DNA of 64,000 bases from Vreelandella stevensii S18214 (GCF_000275725.1 NZ_AJTS01000036.1:62001-126000); one strand, 5' to 3'. Numbered from the stretch's first letter, positions 12,370 to 22,229 are shown. The notes: generated by a model from the sequence alone, not told the origin. Numbers and translations: made by a program.

Positions 12370-14366
12370 ACCGGCGCCTCCTGAGCGGGCTGGGCTCGGG
12401 CAGTCTCAGGTTGGCGTACGCTGACTCGGCGGTAGCGCTTGTCGATGACGGCCAGCAGGCCACCGAAGGCCATCAGCAGGCCACCCAGCCATAGCCAGCG
12501 CACGAAGGGCTTGTATTGCACGCGCATGGCGTAGCTGCCATCGCCCAAGTCTTCGCCCATGGCCACGTAGAGGTCACGGAAGAAACCGGGGCGCAGCGCT
12601 ACCTGGGTCATGGGCATGCCGGTGGCCAGGTAGAGGCGTTTTTCCGGCCGCATGACGAAGCTGCGTCCTTCTTCACCGCGCTGAACCTGAATGATCGAGG
12701 TATCGGCCAGGAAGTTGGGGCCACGACGATTGGTCAGTTCGGTCATGGTGAACTGGTACCCGGCAACTTCCACCGTCGTCCCCGGCGACATGCGCACGTT
12801 ACGCTCGATGTTGTAGTTCGACACCACGGCCACGCCCACGATGGTGACCGCCACGCCCAGGTGGCCCAGCACCATGCCCCAATAGGAGAGCGACAGCTTG
12901 CGCAGGCCCGCCACGAACGAACTGGCGTGGCGTGTCTTGTCGAACAGGTCGCGCACCATGGGCAGCACGATCCACAGCGCCGAAATGATGCCCAGCGCTA
13001 CCCACAGGTTCCATTCACGGCCATACACCAGCGGCATGGCGATGCCCAGCGCCAGCGAAGCTGCGCCCGCCAGCCACAGTTTGCGCCACAGCTCCTTGCC
13101 GCTCATGCTCTTCCAGCGGGCCAGCGGGCCAAGGCCCATGAAGATACACATCACCACGGTCAGCGGAACGAACAGGGCATTGAAGTAGGGAGGCCCGACG
13201 CTGATCTTGCCCAGCCCCAGCGAATCCAGAATCAGCGGATACACGGTGCCCAGCAGTACCGTCACGGTCATGATGACCAGCAGGACATTGTTGATCAGCA
13301 GCAAGGAGTCCCGAGAGAGCCAGTTGAAGCCCACCTTGTGGCTGACCCGCGGAGCACGCAGGGCAAATACCAGCAGCGACAGGGTGACCGTGATGGCCAG
13401 CAACATCAGGATGAAGAAGCCACGGAACGGGTCGTTGGCAAATGCGTGGACCGAGGTGAGCACGCCCGAACGCACCAGGAACGTACCCAGCAAGGAGAGC
13501 GAGAAGGTCGAGATGGCCAGCAGTACGGTCCAGCTCTTGAACGAGCCGCGCTTCTCGGTCACCGCCAGCGAGTGTACCAGCGCCGTGCCCGTCAGCCAGG
13601 GCAGCAGCGAAGCGTTCTCCACCGGGTCCCAGAACCACCAGCCGCCCCAGCCAAGCTCGTAATAGGCCCACCAGCTACCCAGCGCGATGCCCACGGTCAA
13701 AAACGCCCAGGCAATGTTGGTCCAGGGGCGCGCCCAGCGGGTCCAGGCGGCATCCAGACGCCCCCCCAGCAGCGCCGCAATGGCAAACGCAAACACCACC
13801 GAAAAGCCCACGTAGCCCATGTAAAGCATCGGCGGGTGAACAATCAGGCCGAAGTCCTGCAGCAGCGGATTCAGGTCAGCGCCGTCGGCGGGCATGTTGG
13901 GCAGCAGCCGCTCGAAGGGGTTGGAGGTCATCAGGATGAACAACAGGAAGCCGACACACACCATGCCCATGACGCTCTGCACCCGAGCCACCATGTCCCG
14001 AGGCAACTCCTTGGAGAACACCGAAGCCGCATAGCCCCAGCCTGCCAGCATCAGGCTCCAGAGCAGGACCGAACCTTCATGGTTGCCCCAGACGGCGCTG
14101 AACTTGTAGTACCAAGGCAGCAGGGAGTTGGAGTTGTTGGCCACGTTGGCCACGCTGAAATCATCCAGCATGTAGCTGGTGGTCAAGCACAGGTAGGCAA
14201 TGGCCACGAACAGGAACTGGCCGGTTGCCATGGGGTAACCATAGGCCATCCAGAGGGGGCGGCGGGTAGCGGCTCCCAGCAGCGGCATCACGGCCTGCAC
14301 GATCGCCATCAATAGCGCGATAACCAGCGCAAAGTGGCCAATTTCAGGAATCATTTTAATCAGCAT
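12366..14366 (-). CDS. ccmF: CcmF, haem lyase subunit of cytochrome c maturation
   Basis: A 666-residue polytopic membrane protein with the tryptophan-rich WWD motif GWGGWWFWDPVENASLLPW that binds haem on the periplasmic side. With CcmH and CcmI it ligates haem from holo-CcmE to apocytochrome c. The ATG at 14366 has a GGAG seven bases upstream. A second in-frame ATG at 14354 (MIPEIGHFAL) would align with the E. coli start but lacks a ribosome site. It is coupled to ccmG by an ATGA overlap. Confidence 0.95.
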   Translation of the reverse strand: MLIKMIPEIGHFALVIALLMAIVQAVMPLLGAATRRPLWMAYGYPMATGQFLFVAIAYLCLTTSYMLDDFSVANVANNSNSLLPWYYKFSAVWGNHEGSVLLWSLMLAGWGYAASVFSKELPRDMVARVQSVMGMVCVGFLLFILMTSNPFERLLPNMPADGADLNPLLQDFGLIVHPPMLYMGYVGFSVVFAFAIAALLGGRLDAAWTRWARPWTNIAWAFLTVGIALGSWWAYYELGWGGWWFWDPVENASLLPWLTGTALVHSLAVTEKRGSFKSWTVLLAISTFSLSLLGTFLVRSGVLTSVHAFANDPFRGFFILMLLAITVTLSLLVFALRAPRVSHKVGFNWLSRDSLLLINNVLLVIMTVTVLLGTVYPLILDSLGLGKISVGPPYFNALFVPLTVVMCIFMGLGPLARWKSMSGKELWRKLWLAGAASLALGIAMPLVYGREWNLWVALGIISALWIVLPMVRDLFDKTRHASSFVAGLRKLSLSYWGMVLGHLGVAVTIVGVAVVSNYNIERNVRMSPGTTVEVAGYQFTMTELTNRRGPNFLADTSIIQVQRGEEGRSFVMRPEKRLYLATGMPMTQVALRPGFFRDLYVAMGEDLGDGSYAMRVQYKPFVRWLWLGGLLMAFGGLLAVIDKRYRRVSVRQPETARAQPAQEAPV

Positions 14367-14417
14367 GAGCGCTCCGCATTGGCAGTAAGCATTACCGAAT
14401 ATTGCAGGGATAAGCCG

Positions 14418-14927
14418 TTAGTAATCGCTTGCTTGTGGAACGCCCTGCTGCTCCAGGCGCTTACCCACTTCGGCGGCCTTGGCCTGGAAATCAGCGGGCG
14501 AATAGCCCGCTTCTTTCAGTGCCTGGGCGACTTCCGGCGGCATGTAGTTTTCGTCGTGACGCGCCAGCACTTTATCGGCGTAGAGTCGGCCATCGGCCTG
14601 CAGCTGGCCCACCACCACCACGCCCTGCCCTTCACGGAACAGGTCGGGCAGGATGCCGCTGTAGTAGACCTCGACATCGTCCACGTAGTCGGTCACCGTG
14701 AACGCTACGTCGAGGCTGTCGGGGTCACGCAGTACCGAGCCCTCTCGGACCATGCCACCGGCACGAATCTGGCGGTCCAGAGGGGCATCCCCTTGGGCGA
14801 TTTGTACCGGGCTGAAGAACAGGTTGATGTTGGCGCGCAGCGCATACAGCGTGAGCCCCACGGCGATGGCGGTCAGCGAGACCAGACCCAGAAAGATAAA
14901 CAGCTTTTGCTTGCGTTTAGGCGTCAT
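14418..14927 (-). CDS. ccmE: CcmE, periplasmic haem chaperone
   Basis: A 169-residue protein with a membrane anchor at about residues 9-30 and a beta-barrel OB-like domain. The covalent haem attachment histidine is H124 in the motif [13 protein letters not shown]. CcmE accepts haem from CcmCD and delivers it to CcmF. The chosen ATG (14927) gives the usual N-terminal basic patch TPKRKQK; the gene starts inside the end of ccmD (11-bp overlap). Confidence 0.95.
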   Translation of the reverse strand: MTPKRKQKLFIFLGLVSLTAIAVGLTLYALRANINLFFSPVQIAQGDAPLDRQIRAGGMVREGSVLRDPDSLDVAFTVTDYVDDVEVYYSGILPDLFREGQGVVVVGQLQADGRLYADKVLARHDENYMPPEVAQALKEAGYSPADFQAKAAEVGKRLEQQGVPQASDY

Positions 14928-15171
14928 TGCGAACATCCCCTTGAGCAGAGTTAACCGGGTTCTGCGCAGCCGTAGTACCGTAGGGGGAAGCCGTGCGCTG
15001 CGCTTTTTCACGACGCATGCGGCGTTTGACTCCCTTGATCAACTGGCGCCGCTCCAGGCGAGCGTGCAGCAGGATCCCTAACATCAGAAGCGCAGTTACG
15101 CCCCAGGCGGCCCACACATAGAGACCGTGGCCGCCCATGGCAAAGAATTCGTTCAGCGAGGCAAAGGTCAC
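14917..15171 (-). CDS. ccmD: CcmD, small membrane subunit of the haem export complex
   Basis: An 84-residue protein with one membrane helix (about residues 17-36) preceded by the family sequence [14 protein letters not shown] and followed by a basic cytoplasmic tail. It stabilises CcmC-CcmE. The start is GTG, overlapping the ccmC stop in a GTGA junction. The C-terminal extension after residue 60 is longer than in E. coli CcmD. Confidence 0.92.
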   Translation of the reverse strand: MTFASLNEFFAMGGHGLYVWAAWGVTALLMLGILLHARLERRQLIKGVKRRMRREKAQRTASPYGTTAAQNPVNSAQGDVRNDA

Positions 15172-15911
15172 TGGCTCACCTCCTCGGCGAGTTCACGCAC
15201 CCAGCGCTTGTTGGCTTCCCTGCGCAGAATTTCACTGCGGGTACGCATCAAGGCAAGCGCGATAAAAAAGCTGTAGAAGCCCAGCACCATGATCAGCAGC
15301 GGTGCCCACATTTCCATGGGCATGGCCGCGCGCCCGGTGATGGTGAACGTAGCGGGCTGGTGCAGGGTGTACCACCAATCGACGGAGTACTTGATGATCG
15401 GGATATTGATGACGCCCACCATGGCCAGCACGGAAGCTGCCCGCGACCCGCTGTCACGGCTGGTGAAGGCGCCACGCAGGGCGATGACCCCAAGATAGAG
15501 GAACAGCAGGATCAGCATCGAGGTGAGCCGAGCATCCCACATCCACCAGGTGCCCCAGGTGGGCACGCCCCAGACGGCGCCGGAAAACAGCGCGATGAAG
15601 GTCATGGCGGCACCCAGCGGCGCAATCACGGTGGCCAACATGTCGGCGACCTTGATTTTCCAGACCATGAACACCAGCCCGGAGATAGCCATGGAGACAA
15701 AGATGGACTGGGCCAGAAACGCAGCAGGCACATGCACATAGATGATGCGAAAACTGTTGCCCTGCTGGTAGTCGGCCGGGGCGAACACCAGTCCCCATAC
15801 GGTGCCCACGGCCAGCAACAGCGCGGCTGCCACCCAGAACCAGGGCTGTAGCTTGGCACTGATCGCATAAAACCACTTGGGAGATCGCAGTTTATTTATA
15901 AAGCCCCACAT
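15168..15911 (-). CDS. ccmC: CcmC, haem transporter subunit
   Basis: A 247-residue, six-helix membrane protein of the haem handling family, with the WWD motif [13 protein letters not shown]. It loads haem onto CcmE. The ATG at 15911 follows ccmB by 14 bp, and the stop overlaps the ccmD start. Normal length. Confidence 0.96.
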   Translation of the reverse strand: MWGFINKLRSPKWFYAISAKLQPWFWVAAALLLAVGTVWGLVFAPADYQQGNSFRIIYVHVPAAFLAQSIFVSMAISGLVFMVWKIKVADMLATVIAPLGAAMTFIALFSGAVWGVPTWGTWWMWDARLTSMLILLFLYLGVIALRGAFTSRDSGSRAASVLAMVGVINIPIIKYSVDWWYTLHQPATFTITGRAAMPMEMWAPLLIMVLGFYSFFIALALMRTRSEILRREANKRWVRELAEEVSQ

Positions 15912-15925
15912 GGTCTTCCCATCCT

Positions 15926-16660
15926 TTAACCGTTAATACTGATGCGTAGCGACGCGGCAATCGCCCAAGGTGCCAGCATGAGCGACACCGCCAGCAGCGC
16001 CCCCAGTATGGCCAGGTGAGCGGCCATCCCATCACCCAGAATGGCGGCCTGTACCGCGCCCGCCCCAAAAATCAGAACCGGGATATACAGCGGCAGTACC
16101 AGCAGGGACAGCAGTACCCCGCCCTTGGCCAGCCCCACGGTCAACGCCGCGCCAATGGCCCCTATCAGGCTCAAGCTCGCGGTGCCCAGCGCCAACGACA
16201 GCGCCAGCACCCCGTAGCTGCCTGCTGGTAGCGACAACATGATACCCAGCACCGGCGCCATCAGCGCTAGCGGCAGCCCGGTCAACAGCCAGTGCACGGC
16301 CACCTTGGCAAGCCCCAGCGCCGCCAGCGGCTGGGGGGCCAACAGCAGCTGCTCCAGGCTGCCGTCTTCGAAATCGCTGCGAAACAGACCATCCAGTGAC
16401 AGCAGGGCCGCCAGCAACGCCGCTACCCACAGCAGTCCCGGCGCAATGCTGGCCAGCAAGACAGGGTCTGGCGAGATGCCAATGGGAAACAGCGTGATGA
16501 CCAGTGCAAAAAACACCAGCGGGTTGAGCACCTCACCCTTGCGCCGCAACATCAGCGTCAGGTCGCGCTTGAGCGTGGCATGAATGGCCACTCCAAGCCC
16601 CCCCTGCGGTGTATGGAGGACCACCTCAGGGGCACTCGATAGAGCGTGTGAACGTTGCAA
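15926..16660 (-). CDS. ccmB: CcmB, membrane subunit of the haem export ABC transporter
   Basis: A 244-residue membrane protein with the family sequence [16 protein letters not shown] and five or six further helices. It pairs with the CcmA ATPase, which drives release of holo-CcmE. The start is decided by a TTG at 16660 with a near-perfect ribosome site (AAAAGGAGTCAGCG) just before it. This adds about 20 residues to the usual N terminus. A GTG at 16591 would give the family length but has only a weak site. Confidence 0.93.
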   Translation of the reverse strand: MQRSHALSSAPEVVLHTPQGGLGVAIHATLKRDLTLMLRRKGEVLNPLVFFALVITLFPIGISPDPVLLASIAPGLLWVAALLAALLSLDGLFRSDFEDGSLEQLLLAPQPLAALGLAKVAVHWLLTGLPLALMAPVLGIMLSLPAGSYGVLALSLALGTASLSLIGAIGAALTVGLAKGGVLLSLLVLPLYIPVLIFGAGAVQAAILGDGMAAHLAILGALLAVSLMLAPWAIAASLRISING

Positions 16661-16673
16661 CGCTGACTCCTTT

Positions 16674-17312
16674 TTACCCCAGCTGAATACGTCTCAGCAC
16701 CGATGATTCGGTCAGTGCATGGTGGGTCGTCACCAGAACACAGCCGCCAGACTGAGCATGTGCGACCAGCTGCGCTTCCAACGCCATGACACCGTGGCGG
16801 TCAATCGCCGTGAAAGGCTCATCCAGGACCCATAGCGCGCGCGGCGTCAGCGTCAACCTTGCCAAGGCAATACGCCGCTGCTGACCAGCGGAAAGTTGTC
16901 CTGCCGGGACATCTTCAAAGCCCACCAGACCAACCTCGAACAGCGCTTGCTCACGCTGTTGATCGCTGCCTTTTTCGCCATTGAGCGCTTGATACCACGC
17001 CAGATTTTCCAACGGCGTGAGACCCGCTTTAACGCCGGGGGCGTGCCCTAGATAGAGTAGGTTTGCGAGAAAATGTTCACGGGCCTGGTGCATGGGGGCA
17101 CCGTTCCAGAATAGCTCGCCACGGTAGTCGGTCAGTTGGCCGGAGAGGATCTTCAACAACGTGGTTTTACCACTGCCGTTGGGGCCTTCGATGCGGACGA
17201 TCTCGCCGCCCTTGATGTCGAGGTCAAGTCCTTCAAATAGCCAACGATCATCGCGTTCACAGGCCAGTTGTCGGGCTTGCAGGCACAGGCTCAAGAGACT
17301 CTCCAGACGCAT
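16674..17312 (-). CDS. ccmA: CcmA, haem export ABC transporter ATPase
   Basis: A 212-residue ABC ATPase. Walker A is GPNGSGKTT, the signature is LSAGQQRRIALARL and Walker B is ALWVLDEPFTAID. It is the first gene of ccmABCDEFGHI; the promoter should lie in 17313-17436. The ATG at 17312 gives the family length; an in-frame extension upstream has no homology and is ignored. The gene is divergent from the SOS-type gene at 17555. Confidence 0.95.
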   Translation of the reverse strand: MRLESLLSLCLQARQLACERDDRWLFEGLDLDIKGGEIVRIEGPNGSGKTTLLKILSGQLTDYRGELFWNGAPMHQAREHFLANLLYLGHAPGVKAGLTPLENLAWYQALNGEKGSDQQREQALFEVGLVGFEDVPAGQLSAGQQRRIALARLTLTPRALWVLDEPFTAIDRHGVMALEAQLVAHAQSGGCVLVTTHHALTESSVLRRIQLG

Positions 17313-17436
17313 TAATTTTGGGTCGAACTCTACACGGAAAGGCGCTTTCTCGCCAGTCACGCTCTGCGGCCTGGGGTCGCAGCATGACACAGCTCAAGCC
17401 CTCGCCACAAAAGCCACGCTTCAAACAGCACTAGCA

Positions 17437-17452
17437 CTGTATGCAAAAACAG
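17437..17452 (+). promoter_or_regulatory. LexA (SOS) box, perfect match
   Basis: CTGTATGCAAAAACAG matches the CTGT-N8-ACAG operator exactly. A -10-like TATACT follows at 17456-17461, so bound LexA would block a promoter reading toward the UmuD-like gene at 17555. The ccmA start is 125 bp away in the other direction, and regulation of ccmA is less likely. Confidence 0.8.
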
Positions 17453-17468
17453 GCTTATACTATAACCA

Positions 17469-17484
17469 CTGTATGGATAGACAC
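17469..17484 (+). promoter_or_regulatory. Second LexA-type box, one mismatch
   Basis: CTGTATGGATAGACAC fits CTGT-N8-ACAG with one mismatch in the last base. It starts 32 bp after the perfect box, about three helical turns, flanking the TATACT element. Paired boxes are typical of tightly controlled SOS genes. Confidence 0.6.
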
Positions 17485-17554
17485 CTCTTCAACCACGCTT
17501 ATCCATTCGCTCACTCGACCGCCTTGGCACAGGCGCTGCATGGGAGAACACACA

Positions 17555-17974
17555 ATGACGATCTGCCTCACCCCCCAGATAACGTCTCACGTACCTTCTC
17601 AACCGCTGCCACCGTCTAACCTGCGTCAGCGCCTTGCTTCTCCCCCTCGCCAGGTAAACCAGGACGGTCAAGTGACCCGGCACAACACCTATGCCCTACG
17701 CATTCGTGGCGACCGCTTGCAGGCCAGCCAGCTCTTCGACGGTGATCTGCTCATCATTCATCGCCATCAGCACGACACCCAGCAGGAAACGGCCACCCTG
17801 ACCATCAACGACCACCAGTTTCCCTTGAAGCATTTATCGATTACCCGCCTGGGGGTCCACTTGTGCCCGGAAGATGCAGCGATGCCCGTGCTATTCCTGC
17901 ATAATGGTGATATCCAGGTGCTGGGCATGGTCATGGGCGTGGCGCACCACACCCGGCAGACTCAGCATCACTGA
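17555..17974 (+). CDS. SOS-controlled UmuD/LexA-fold (S24) protein lacking the catalytic serine
   Basis: A 139-residue protein, the same length as E. coli UmuD. Residues 45-70 (TYALRIRGDRLQ, then FDGDLLIIHRH) align with the UmuD/LexA core that reads TYFVKASGDSM followed by DGDLLIV. The position of the nucleophilic serine in GDSM is arginine here (R54). The general-base lysine is kept (K92 in QFPLKHL). No Ala-Gly or Cys-Gly cleavage site is obvious in the N-terminal arm. The ATG at 17555 has GGGAG nine bases upstream. Two LexA boxes precede it, and no umuC-type polymerase gene is adjacent. Inference: a non-proteolytic UmuD-like accessory of the damage response. It could also be a decaying umuD remnant. 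Confidence 0.7.
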   Translation: MTICLTPQITSHVPSQPLPPSNLRQRLASPPRQVNQDGQVTRHNTYALRIRGDRLQASQLFDGDLLIIHRHQHDTQQETATLTINDHQFPLKHLSITRLGVHLCPEDAAMPVLFLHNGDIQVLGMVMGVAHHTRQTQHH

Positions 17975-18003
17975 TTCGTCCTTATGTTGGCGAGGAGTTC
18001 TGT

Positions 18004-18621
18004 TTGCGTTACCACATTCCTGACATCGCTCCCGAGGCGTGGCACTCTACCGAGATTGAAGTAGAGAAAAGTCAGTTTCTGACCTGGCTATGCCATGCCC
18101 CCAGCACCAGCGCCTTCGACGCCTTGTTACAGGCCGCCAGATCGGCCCACCCCAATGCCAGCCACCACTGCACCGCCTTTATCGTCGGCCCACCGGGGGA
18201 GCAGACCCGCATTGGCTTTTCGGATGACGGCGAGCCCGGCGGCACGGCGGGTCGCCCCATGTTTCAGGCGCTGCAAGGTAGCCAGCTAGGGGAAGTGGGT
18301 TGCGTGGTCATTCGCTACTTTGGCGGTACCAAGCTGGGCACCGGTGGGTTGGCCAGAGCCTACGCCCAAGCCGTCAACGCGGGGCTGGAAACACTGCCTA
18401 CCCGGGAGGTGATCGAGCGCGACAGCTACCGGTTACGTGTAGGCTTCGCCCATGAAGCGCAGGCCCGAGCCTGGTGTGAAGAGCAGGAACTGCCTGTGGA
18501 ACAGGCTGAGTACGATGGGCATGGCGTGTGCCTGACCATCGGCTGGCCCAGCGACGTGGCGCTGGATATCAGCGGTCTGGAGAATCGCCTGAAAACGGCC
18601 GTGGCATTCGAAGCACTGTAA
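18004..18621 (+). CDS. yigZ: IMPACT/YigZ family protein
   Basis: A 205-residue protein with the N-terminal IMPACT domain signatures FSDDGEPGGTAGRP and VVIRYFGGTKLGTGGLARAY, and a C-terminal ferredoxin-like domain. The family is conserved in bacteria and eukaryotes and linked to translation or ribosome-associated control, but the bacterial role is not settled. The start is TTG at 18004, supported by GAGGAG six bases upstream. It lies 29 bp after the UmuD-like gene and may share its transcript. Confidence 0.9.
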   Translation: MRYHIPDIAPEAWHSTEIEVEKSQFLTWLCHAPSTSAFDALLQAARSAHPNASHHCTAFIVGPPGEQTRIGFSDDGEPGGTAGRPMFQALQGSQLGEVGCVVIRYFGGTKLGTGGLARAYAQAVNAGLETLPTREVIERDSYRLRVGFAHEAQARAWCEEQELPVEQAEYDGHGVCLTIGWPSDVALDISGLENRLKTAVAFEAL

Positions 18622-18623
18622 GT

Positions 18624-18658
18624 TCACGGCCTGCCGATGAAGGCTCGGCAAGCCGTGA
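18624..18658. terminator. Stem-loop after yigZ
   Basis: Two arms (TCACGGC and TGCCGA, pairing with TCGGCA and GCCGTGA, one mismatch between the blocks) surround a 7-nt loop, two bases past the yigZ stop. There is no T run, so it is either a weak or Rho-assisted terminator or an mRNA-stabilising hairpin between the convergent yigZ and oadB. Confidence 0.5.
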
Positions 18659-18684
18659 CACAGCTCAGACTCGGGTTCAGCCCA

Positions 18685-18740
18685 GTTCTATCGCCAAGTA
18701 CCCGTTCTATCTATAAGTACCAGCTCTATCCCAGGTACTT
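18685..18740. repeat. 19-bp tandem repeat, three copies, running into the oadB stop
   Basis: Copies at 18685-18703, 18704-18722 and 18723-18740 share the pattern GTTCTATC-N4-AGTACC. The third, more diverged copy contains the last codons and stop of oadB, so the array looks like duplications of the gene's 3' end into the intergenic space. Confidence 0.8.
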
Positions 18741-20048
18741 GATCATGACCCCGGCGGCCACCGCCGAGCCAATCACCCCGGCCACGTTCGGCCCCATGGC
18801 GTGCATCAGCAGGAAGTTATGCGGATTTGCCTCCAGGCCTACCTTGTTGGCGACCCGTGCGGCCATCGGCACCGCCGACACCCCTGCTGCCCCAATCAAC
18901 GGGTTGATGGGCATCCTGCTGACCATGTTCATGAGCTTTGCCATCAACACGCCTGCTGCCGTGCCGATAGCGAAGGCAACCATGCCCAGCCCTAGAATGC
19001 CCAGCGTTTCGAAGCTCAAGAAGCTCTCGGCCATGAGCTTGGAACCCACGGACAGGCCGAGAATGATGGTCACGATATTGATCAGCGCATTCTGCGCAGT
19101 ATCCGACAGTCGCTCCACCACGCCACACTCACGCATCAGGTTACCAAAGCAGAACATGCCCAGCAGTGGCGCAGCGTCAGGCAGGAACAGCGCCACGGCA
19201 ATCAGCAGCATCAGCGGGAAGATCACCTTCTCCAGCTTGGAGACCGGACGCAGTTGCGTCATGGCAATCTTGCGCTCTTTTTCGGTGGTCAACAGCCGCA
19301 TGATGGGTGGCTGAATGAGCGGCACCAGTGCCATGTAGGCATAGGCCGCCACGGCAATGGCACCCAGCAGTTCTGGCGCCAACATGCTGGACACATAGAT
19401 CGACGTCGGCCCGTCCGCCCCGCCGATGATGCCGATGGCGGCCGCCTGATTGAGCGAAAAGTCCATGACGCCCAGCGAGGAGAGCAGCACCGCCCCAAAC
19501 AGCGTAGCAAAAATCCCGAACTGAGCCGCCGCGCCCAAAAACAGCGTACGCGGATTGGCCAGCAGGGGGCCAAAATCGGTCATGGCCCCCACGCCCATGA
19601 AAATGAGCAGCGGCGCAATGCCCGAGGCAATGGCAACGCTATAGAAGCTATACAGCACACCATCGCTGTAGCCTGCCCCCAAGGCAATGTCCTTGGCGGC
19701 GCGTAGCTGGTCGTAGTCTGCCGTGTCGTGAGCGACGGCTTTCAGCACTTCGCGCCACCCCTCAACACCTGACAACGGGTCCAGCGTGACGCCCAGCGCA
19801 GCCGCCATCTGCTGTAGCACGGCGGGCCTGGCCACTTCGATGGCTTGATCGAGCGCTGAAATGGCCAATCCCGCTTCCGGGATATTGGCCAGAATGCCGC
19901 CAAAGCCGATGGGTACCAGCAGCAAAGGCTCGAACTTCTTGTAGATCGCCAGGTAAAGAAGACCCAGCCCTACCAGTACCATGACCGCCTGGCCAGGCTG
20001 CAGGTTATAAAGCCCGGAGCCTTCCCATAAGGTGATTAGTTTTTCCAT
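18726..20048 (-). CDS. oadB: Oxaloacetate decarboxylase beta subunit (sodium pump)
   Basis: A 440-residue polytopic membrane protein of the OadB/MmdB/GcdB family. It catalyses decarboxylation of carboxybiotin coupled to Na+ export. The motif [13 protein letters not shown] carries the essential aspartate of the family, and the C-terminal helices include [13 protein letters not shown]. It lies 10 bp after oadA, the last gene of oadGAB. Presence of OadA with a biotinyl domain supports oxaloacetate rather than malonate or glutaconyl-CoA as substrate. Confidence 0.95.
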   Translation of the reverse strand: MEKLITLWEGSGLYNLQPGQAVMVLVGLGLLYLAIYKKFEPLLLVPIGFGGILANIPEAGLAISALDQAIEVARPAVLQQMAAALGVTLDPLSGVEGWREVLKAVAHDTADYDQLRAAKDIALGAGYSDGVLYSFYSVAIASGIAPLLIFMGVGAMTDFGPLLANPRTLFLGAAAQFGIFATLFGAVLLSSLGVMDFSLNQAAAIGIIGGADGPTSIYVSSMLAPELLGAIAVAAYAYMALVPLIQPPIMRLLTTEKERKIAMTQLRPVSKLEKVIFPLMLLIAVALFLPDAAPLLGMFCFGNLMRECGVVERLSDTAQNALINIVTIILGLSVGSKLMAESFLSFETLGILGLGMVAFAIGTAAGVLMAKLMNMVSRMPINPLIGAAGVSAVPMAARVANKVGLEANPHNFLLMHAMGPNVAGVIGSAVAAGVMIKYLG

Positions 20049-20058
20049 GCCGGTGCCC

Positions 20059-21879
20059 TTAAAACTCGATCAGCGCATCGCCAACGGCGACGCTATCGCC
20101 CTCGCTGACATTGACTTTGGACACCGTTCCGGCGCTGCTGGCACGCACCTCGGTCTCCATCTTCATGGCTTCGAGAATGATCACCACATCGCCCTCGGCC
20201 ACCTGATCGCCAGGGCGTACGTTGACCTTGAAGATGTTGCCTGCCAGCGGCGCATCGATACTTTCACCGCTTCCTCCAGCGCTTTCTGCCGCTCCAGCAC
20301 TAGCGCCTCCACTGGCGGCAGCCTGCTCCTTGATCTCGCCAATATCGCCGCCCTGGGCCACCTCGACCACATAGGCCTTGCCGTTGAGCTTGACGGTATA
20401 GGTTTCCGGGCCGCTGTTGACCACGGTGGCAGGTACCGCCGGTTCTGCCTTGGCAGGCATGGCCGCGTTTGTTGCTGCTTGTGGCGCGGGCTCGAAGGCT
20501 TCCTTGTTGTCACGGTTCTTGAGGAACTTCAGGCCAATCTGCGGGAAGAGCGCGTAGGTCAGCACGTCATCCACCTGCCGCTCGCCTTCTGCCAGGCGCA
20601 GCTTGTCGGCACTGGCTTTCTCTTTCAGTTCCGCGGCCAGGCGCTCCATTTCCGGTGACAGGTTGTCCGCAGGGCGGCAAGTGATCGGCTCGCCACCTTC
20701 CAGCACGCGCTTTTGCAGCTCCACATTGAAGGGGGCAGGCGCTGAGCCGTATTCACCTTTCAACAGCGCCTGGACCTCCTTGGAAATCGACTTGTAGCGC
20801 TCGCCCATCATGACGTTCATCACAGCCTGGGTGCCCACGATCTGCGAAGTCGGCGTTACCAGCGGGATGAATCCCAGGTCTTCACGCACACGCGGAATTT
20901 CACTCAGCACGTCATCGAGCTTATCGCCAGCGCCCTGCTCTTTCAGCTGGCTCTCCATGTTGGTCAGCATGCCGCCCGGCACTTGCGCCACCAGAATGCG
21001 TGAGTCGATCCCCCGCAGCGAGCCCTCGAACGCCGCATACTTTTTGCGTACCTCACGGAAATAACCGGCGATGTCCTCCAGCAACTCCAGGTCCAGCCCC
21101 GTGTCACGGTCCGTATCCTTGAGCATTGCCACCACGGATTCAGTAGGGCTGTGCCCATAGGTCATCGACATCGAGGAGATAGCCGTGTCCACGTTATCGA
21201 TCCCGGCTTCCACAGCCTTCAAAATGGTGGATGTCGAGAGCCCTGTCGTCGCGTGGCAGTGCAGGTGAACAGGAATGGAAAGCTCTTTCTTCAGACGCGT
21301 CACCAGCTCGAACGCCGTGTAGGGCGTCAGCAGCCCCGCCATATCCTTGATAGCCAGAGAGTCCGCGCCCATGTTGGCAATGGTTTTCGCAAGATCTACC
21401 CAGCTATCCAGGGTATGTACCGGACTGACGGTATAGGAAATGGTCCCCTGGGCATGACCACCCACAGCGCGCACCGCCTTGATGGCACGCTCCAGATTGC
21501 GCGGGTCATTCATGGCGTCGAACACGCGGAATACATCCACGCCGTTGGTTTTGGCACGCTCGACGAACTTGTCGACTACATCGTCGGCATAGTGACGGTA
21601 GCCCAGCAGGTTCTGCCCGCGCAGCAACATTGCCTGCGGCGTGTTGGGCATTGCCTCTTTCAGGGCACGAATGCGCTCCCAAGGGTCTTCACCCAGATAA
21701 CGAATACAGGCATCGAAGGTGGCGCCGCCCCAGGTCTCCAGCGACCAGTACCCGACCTTATCGAGCTTTTCGGCGATAGGCAGCATGTCGTCGAGCCGCA
21801 GCCGGGTCGCGAATAGCGACTGGTGGGCATCGCGCAACACAACATCAGTGATTCCTAGCGGACGTTTTACATCGTTCAT
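20059..21879 (-). CDS. oadA: Oxaloacetate decarboxylase alpha subunit, biotin-containing
   Basis: A 606-residue protein. The N-terminal carboxyltransferase domain (about 1-300) has the metal-site sequence [11 protein letters not shown] and the motif HCHATTG. A conserved PYC/OADA domain follows. After an Ala/Gly/Ser-rich hinge, a C-terminal biotinyl domain carries the biotin lysine K573 in EAMKMETE. It transfers the carboxyl group of oxaloacetate to biotin for decarboxylation by OadB. It sits between oadG and oadB on one strand. Confidence 0.96.
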   Translation of the reverse strand: MNDVKRPLGITDVVLRDAHQSLFATRLRLDDMLPIAEKLDKVGYWSLETWGGATFDACIRYLGEDPWERIRALKEAMPNTPQAMLLRGQNLLGYRHYADDVVDKFVERAKTNGVDVFRVFDAMNDPRNLERAIKAVRAVGGHAQGTISYTVSPVHTLDSWVDLAKTIANMGADSLAIKDMAGLLTPYTAFELVTRLKKELSIPVHLHCHATTGLSTSTILKAVEAGIDNVDTAISSMSMTYGHSPTESVVAMLKDTDRDTGLDLELLEDIAGYFREVRKKYAAFEGSLRGIDSRILVAQVPGGMLTNMESQLKEQGAGDKLDDVLSEIPRVREDLGFIPLVTPTSQIVGTQAVMNVMMGERYKSISKEVQALLKGEYGSAPAPFNVELQKRVLEGGEPITCRPADNLSPEMERLAAELKEKASADKLRLAEGERQVDDVLTYALFPQIGLKFLKNRDNKEAFEPAPQAATNAAMPAKAEPAVPATVVNSGPETYTVKLNGKAYVVEVAQGGDIGEIKEQAAASGGASAGAAESAGGSGESIDAPLAGNIFKVNVRPGDQVAEGDVVIILEAMKMETEVRASSAGTVSKVNVSEGDSVAVGDALIEF

Positions 21880-21971
21880 GGTCGTGACTCACCGTTTAGC
21901 TTTATTGACTTGTAGTAAATTTAGCAAAATTCATTCTTGAAGAGGGAGTGTATTCGTTATCCATTCCGCCG

Positions 21972-22229
21972 TTAACGGCGATGCGCAGCCCGATAACGGT
22001 GCACTGCAGCACTGATCACGGCCACCACCTCATCGTCAAGGCCTGCCTGAGCAGCGGTCTGACGGCCTTTCCGCTTGGCAGCCGGTGCCACCGGTGCGGG
22101 CTGAAAACGCCCAATCAGCTTCGACATCAGCGTGACACTGACCACCAAAACCGCAAGAAAAACAAAAACAAACCCCATACCAAGCCCCATCAGGGCGAGC
22201 CCCTCCTGGAGCAACTCCGACCCTTGCAT
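21972..22229 (-). CDS. oadG: Oxaloacetate decarboxylase gamma subunit
   Basis: An 85-residue protein with one N-terminal membrane helix (about residues 12-36, LALMGLGMGFVFVFLAVLVVSV) and a basic, Pro/Ala-rich tail ending VHRYRAAHRR. The OadG subunit assembles the complex and binds zinc through its C-terminal part. It is the first gene of oadGAB and is divergent from dusC; the shared 127-bp spacer (22230-22356) must hold both promoters. Confidence 0.88.
   Translation of the reverse strand: MQGSELLQEGLALMGLGMGFVFVFLAVLVVSVTLMSKLIGRFQPAPVAPAAKRKGRQTAAQAGLDDEVVAVISAAVHRYRAAHRR

Noticed and set aside
12516-14315. A 599-codon open frame on the plus strand
   Set aside because: It lies wholly antisense to ccmF, is rich in His, Gln and Arg as expected from the opposite strand of GC-rich coding DNA, and has no recognisable domain.
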